Origin: Hofstenia miamia
Lineage: Eukaryota; Xenacoelomorpha; Acoela
Assembly (NCBI GenBank): GCA_004352715.1
Contig: SCFE01000108.1
Location: 583,445 to 647,444, forward strand
Reading direction: 5' to 3'
Length of the DNA stretch: 64,000 bases
Position numbers and translations under genes: made by a program
In this document: positions 59,570 to 64,000 of the stretch, one piece after another
Position numbering within the stretch: the stretch's first letter is position 1
Layout: each line of letters starts with the position of its first letter
Notes under the pieces: generated by a model
The model's input: only the letters and a program-made list of their open reading frames with translations
Database searches by the model: none
What the model was told of the DNA's origin: nothing

Positions 59570-60260
59570 AAAGACTGCAGGATGGTATATGATAGTATAT
59601 CATTTAGCTATTGACGACACTAGAGGCCAAAGCAGTTCCACAGATGTGGGTTAGGTTTTTGAGAAGACAAAAAAGTGGCACACGGAGTCAAATATGACTT
59701 CTTAATCTTAACGTTGAACAAATTGTATACGTAGATGCATAAGATGGGAGGAAATATGTAGAAAGTATCCTAATGGAAGTAAGCAGGGCGTTGAGAAGGA
59801 TGAAAGAATACCACTCTAAGATGGAGGCGTAGAGATATTCAAGATATTGGCAGAATACAGAAGAGTGTGACAGAAAAAAAGCCAACAAGTGGTTAGAGTA
59901 GGAAGAATGCGATAAACAAAGATCACTGATATTTGCAGCACTGGACAAAGCAGTTAGGACGAACTAGGTGAAGATGCGCATTGACAAAAGACCTGAGGTA
60001 CAGTCTGTTTAATAGTAGTATGTGAAATGATGGTAGGCAAATATAATAATAAACGCGTGGACAGATTATTTGGTTTGCAACGGCGTAAATTGGTAAGCAT
60101 GAGCAGGAAATATGATCACTGTTATAAATTGGAGTAAAGTACACCACAGGGGGAAATTCAATCTAAGCATTGCATCACAAATTTCTAGAACACGGTTAAT
60201 GCTGTTAGCAAGAGCTAGAGTCTAATAGAATAAATCTGGAAACTAGAGATCACCTGAGAA
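59570..60260 (+). mobile_element. LINE internal fragment (family L, possible copy 5)
   Basis: Broken plus-strand reading with TLEAKAVPQMWVRFLRRQK, ALRRMKEYHSKMEA, EIFKILAEY-like and QRSLIFAALDKAVRTN, consistent with the RT-to-knuckle part of the same LINE family lying 3' of copy 4. Many stops. Confidence 0.4.
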
Positions 60261-60299
60261 ATACAACAATGTTGAGCTAGGGATTAGGATAATATTAAT

Positions 60300-61640
60300 A
60301 ACACCTTAATTGTAAACTTAAATAAATTTAAAATATAGAAATACAGTAAAAAAGTTAATTGTAGTCCTTTGATGTGTTCGAGGTTTTTTCATTAAAAAAT
60401 TGATTTGATGTGTAATATAGAAATATATGAAAATGTACGGCACTCAAGAATTATGTTTCAATACAGAATACCAGCTATTTTATGTTATGCTGCACAAACG
60501 TTATATTTATGGTAGATATTTGAAAATTTTTGAAAGTGTGCAAGCAAAATACTTCATTAAACACATTTCCAGTATTTTTTAAAGCTGACTTTGTAGAAAA
60601 AACCAATGACTTTTCCTTTTGAAAATTCATATTATATTTATTTGGTGCACTCAAACATTAGATCTAACGCAGTTACTAGAATTATCAAAATGAGAGTTAT
60701 AAATAGATAGGACGAAAATCTGAACCCATATTTAATAGCATTTAGCATCTTTGAGAGTTTTTTTATGATAGTTTGAATTTGCAAATCCATAGATGCTTAC
60801 ACATCGATTTGTAAATGTGCTCTTCTGTTATGAATTTTTGCAATAAAAACTACGCCTGTGCACATGAAACTATTTAGTTTTTTTCAATGAAAATGAGATT
60901 TCTGTAGAAACTTTAAAATTTTTCAATTGGCTAATGTTCAGATATTAAAGCTCATGGCAAAAACAACTTGCTTCTGTCAATAGACCACCCAAGTTCCATC
61001 CAAGTGTGTCGGTACAAATGACTTCTGACTTCCCACAAAGGAAAGAGGAGACAATACTTTTTCTTGAGGTATTTTCAGATTTTAGAAAGGTTTTATAAAA
61101 GGTGAGTCATGCTTAAATATGTTTTAAGTTTACCATCAAAGATTACAAAAAATGTCGGGGTTACTTACTTAGGATTAAATGCAAAAAATAGGCATTTCAT
61201 GTTTAGGTTTGTGGACTTTCGGTTGAATTCTTTAATTTTGTATCATTCTCTTTTAAATCTAGGCAATATAATGCGATGTACAAAGAGATATTGACTTGGC
61301 TCTTGGCAGCAGTAGCAAAAGCAGCCTTACTGCATCATTTACCAAATATAAGGATTAGGTCACTTCATCAGAAACCTCAACTGCAATGGCAATTTGCAAT
61401 TGTTTCTTTTTATATGTATATAAATGGGGCTGGTGTTCCACACGACATTTCTACTGTACTTAGGGACCAGGAAAACATATTAAAATATTTCAAAGAAGAC
61501 TATAGTTTTTTATTATGTACAGCTTAGGTTCGTAAAGTTTCAAAAATGCTGTGAAGTTCATGTTCACTGTCCGAATTTTTGTAAAAAAACCAAGGACGTC
61601 TTAATATAATATAGGGCAAACAAATGTAGTCTATAAAATT
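60300..61640. other. AT-rich stretch with one unexplained frame
   Basis: A plus frame at 61276-61527 reads MYKEILTWLLAAVAKAALLH, PNIRIRSLHQ and ILKYFKEDYSFLL. It is hydrophobic at the start and matches nothing I recognise. Otherwise no feature. Confidence 0.35.
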
Positions 61641-61652
61641 CTAAAATGTAAC

Positions 61653-61985
61653 CAGACTTGTCAACGAGTGGAGCTTCTAACGAGCCGAGCCGAGCTTAAA
61701 CACAGTATTTGATATACAACAAGCCTAAAACGAGCCTATTTAGGCAAAGCAAGTTTATAGTTCTGCTTATTAATTTGATTATGGATATTTTTCTTATTTT
61801 TTGCTGTCAGTATGCCGTTCCTATAATCTTATTTAAGAAATTTTTATTAAATAATGGGAAGAGTTATGTAAAAAATACGGAGCTAAAACGAGCCTCATTC
61901 AAAGATTTTATGTGGCGAGCCGAGCCAAACTTACACAAAATTTAAACGAGCCGAGCTTGGAAATATCGGCTCGTTAACAACTCCG
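61653..61985. mobile_element. hAT-like MITE with exact 8-bp target duplication
   Basis: AATGTAAC at 61645-61652 and 61986-61993 flank a 333-bp element with ends CAGACTTGTCAACGAG and inverse of CGGAGTTGTTAACGAG (12 of 16 identical). GAGCCGAGC words are repeated near both ends and ACGAGCC inside. No coding capacity. Confidence 0.85.
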
Positions 61986-62442
61986 AATGTAACCCAGCAA
62001 TATAAAAAAAGTGCATTTATGTAACAAACACTTAAAATTTCTTATTGAAATGTAAGACTAATGTGATAAATTTACAAAAAATAACTTTTGGGATCAGGAC
62101 AAAATATTCATTATTGCAACTGTTTATATATGTTTCGAGAAAACTTTTACAGGGCAGACATGTAAATGAAATATGTTTAATATAATTTTGGTATACCAAA
62201 TGATCAAATTATTCTGATATTGGAGTTTACGAATTTTTTAAATGAAATATGATGAATTTCTAAGCTAACTTCCAAATATAACAACCAACTGTTGCTTTAA
62301 CAGAAAATGTAAATTATTGAATGTCTTTAAATAAGATGTTTCACACAATCCTGCTTAAGAAAACAAAAAGTGACCATATAGAAGTTTGGTTGCCCTAACA
62401 ATGTATTATATTAAGACGTCCTTATCTGAAACAAACCATATT

Positions 62443-62680
62443 ATTAGGAATATGTGATTTAGCAAGTTAAGATATATATGCATGCATAAAAACTAATACT
62501 GCTTGTTGAATTGCTATTAAGATCATTGTACGTGTCAATATTGAAAGACTAGGGTATGTAAGGTGTCAGAATTGCTATAAATTCACCATCGCTGTCCGAT
62601 GTTGTTAGGAATATGTTATTTAGCATGCCTAAGTATTTATGAATGCATAAGGCTTATGGTACTGATGAATTTCTATCGAA
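62443..62680 (+). repeat. Imperfect direct repeat pair, about 75 bp
   Basis: 62443-62516 and 62606-62680 share TTAGGAATATGT.ATTTAGCA, TATGCATGCATAA-like and TGAATT.CTAT, separated by about 90 bp. Confidence 0.55.
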
Positions 62681-62904
62681 ATGTATATCCTAGTTCTAAC
62701 TCTAGCCTAATTTATGCATCATAGAATATGAAATTTTAATTGTTTAATTTATTAATACTAACATATATCTAATTATTAATTATTCAAAAAAAATCTACAG
62801 CCTATTTTGAGCATGTATAATGCAGCCGTCCTTACTTAATTCCAAGTGATCCATACGACCCGAATAGGATTTGACCCGGGGATCCGATTTGACTCTTTTT
62901 CATA

Positions 62905-63110
62905 TAATGGTGCTTGAAAGGTTTTCCTGACTGCATCCTTGCATACTAGTACATCACGCTAATCTTCCCTACGCATTCGAATGTTTCACCTCACTATAAA
63001 AGTAAAAATTCCCTTTAACACTATTTCCAATTAGAATTTTTAAACGCTTATAACTCACGAACTAATGAAGATATTGAAAATCTAAAAATACTACAAGATA
63101 GAAAATTGTC
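62905..63110 (+). repeat. Dispersed repeat shared with 1835-1960
   Basis: Both places contain GAAAAGGTTTT-x-CCTGACT near CATCC/CATGC and, after about 100 bp or less, TAACTCA(C/T)GA(A/G)CTAAT.AA.ATAT. The spacing differs, so the copies are old or partly deleted. Confidence 0.45.
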
Positions 63111-63985
63111 TTCTCACATAGGTTGTTTTCAGAAAACAAAATATTTCAGGGTAGATGTTGATCCCATTGGCATTAGACCGCCTCATTATCTGAACACTAG
63201 CTATGGAAAAAATTTAAATATTTTTACAAAAATCAGAACTTAGGAATAAGCACATGTCTTAGCACATATCTTCAAAATTGCAAGAGCGGGGCCTACCACA
63301 TAGATGTGTCCATGCTTTCAATAGTTCTTACCAGGCTTGGATAAAAATGCGGACGAATTTATTTGTTACGGAAAAGTAACACCAATGGTTAGAATGAGAA
63401 AATAATATTCATAATAATTTTTTTTACCAAAAACAATTCTGGCCAAGTCCAAACACTAAATTTAACTTCAACTTAACCTCGCATGAGTTAAAGTATCACT
63501 GTAAAAGATTCTTCTATTTGCGCAAAAACATTAAATTTATTTAACCCATTTTTACAGCAAACTTTTGATTGGGATTTAAACAAGAATTTCAAGACTAAAT
63601 ATTTAAATAGAAAACCTTTGAAATCATTAAAGCTATTAAAGGAATACACGGCATTTTCCAATTCAATGTTTACAGAATAATGAACCTGAACTTTTTTAAG
63701 AGCAGTTATGATAAACCCTTTTTATATACACTTTTAGTTCTTGTGCTTGTTAAAAAAAATTGAACCAGTGACCCGGTTGCAACTCTGACGCATGCTATTA
63801 CTGGTTCAAATTGCAGGCATATCTATGTGTGGGAAATTTGTACAATCTCAAAAACGGTTTTGAACTGCGTTGGTAGGCGTTAATATCGACCCGTCCCATT
63901 CATTATCCAAAAGAATCCTGTAAACTTTTAAAGGTAGTTTTCGTTTAGTATTGAGTAAGCCCTATAAAGCATACATACACACACA

Positions 63986-64000
63986 TATATATATATATAT
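63986..64000. repeat. (TA)n run at window edge
   Basis: TA array preceded by an ACAC stretch and cut by the window end. Confidence 0.9.

Larger units (their letters stand above)
61994..63985. other. Right end of window, no gene seen
   Basis: Only the repeats listed are visible; a further GACCCGAATAGG/GACCCGGGGATCC word island lies at 62855-62895. Confidence 0.5.

Noticed and set aside
59278-60147. Three minus-strand frames of 74-97 codons
   Set aside because: Antisense shadows of LINE copies on the plus strand.
63805-63830. GGTTCAAATTGC resembling a tRNA-type B box
   Set aside because: No matching A box or cloverleaf upstream, so neither a tRNA nor a SINE can be supported.

Overview
The window is AT-rich animal nuclear DNA. 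The best evidence is a complete spliced netrin gene, surrounded by degraded animal-type retrotransposons and DNA transposons, with introns carrying GT/AG borders. It is not bacterial. Divergent netrins, very AT-rich introns, many (TA)n arrays and LINE, Ty3/gypsy, piggyBac and hAT remnants fit an invertebrate, perhaps a non-bilaterian such as a cnidarian. The sequence alone does not settle the species. The assembly has three N gaps (4167-4359, 28705-28818, 42847-42949) and five single-N positions (1544, 4890, 52870, 53807, 56463).

The host genes form a cluster of netrin/laminin-N-terminal-domain (LN) sequences, all on the minus strand. Gene B (47615 down to 32752, seven exons) can be spliced by eye into an uninterrupted 578-residue netrin: signal peptide, LN domain, three laminin-EGF (LE) modules, linker and C-terminal NTR domain. 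Gene A (13176 down to 5877) has the LN, LE1 and LE2 exons with the same phases, and exons 2 and 3 have exactly the same lengths (143 and 189 nt) as in gene B. Its LE3, linker and NTR exons are not seen before the left edge. Gene C is a third, more divergent LN gene known from two exons, 54045-54285 and 56988-57287. They fit each other in phase and protein content but lie in the wrong order on the scaffold. An orphan, near-identical copy of the 3' half of gene B's LE1 exon lies in the opposite orientation at 14374-14449. Intron 2 of gene B holds a possible alternative first exon (36922-37042). It encodes a signal-peptide-like segment and joins exon 3 in phase, which would give a short secreted LE2-LE3-NTR form without the LN domain.

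The rest is mostly repeats. 0.3-1.1 kb: antisense LINE 3' end. 5.4-5.7 kb: hAT-like debris. 7.08-8.39 kb: piggyBac-like element with TTAA on both sides. 11.1-12.4 kb: hAT-like element and LINE fragment. 15.2-16.3 kb: two diverged exon-like repeats. 17.3-21.6 kb: unidentified coding-like remnant and a Ty3/gypsy element. 22.5-27.9 kb: an unknown conserved-looking short frame, a decayed LINE and another decayed coding region. 29.7-31.3 kb: a 5'-truncated but well preserved YADDG-type reverse transcriptase element. 44.4-45.0 kb and 58.1-60.3 kb: copies of the LINE family seen at 0.3-1.1 kb. 50.5-52.9 kb: a second Ty3/gypsy element. 58.57-58.94 and 61.65-61.99 kb: two short hAT-like elements with 8-bp target duplications. 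No tRNA, rRNA or CRISPR was recognised.
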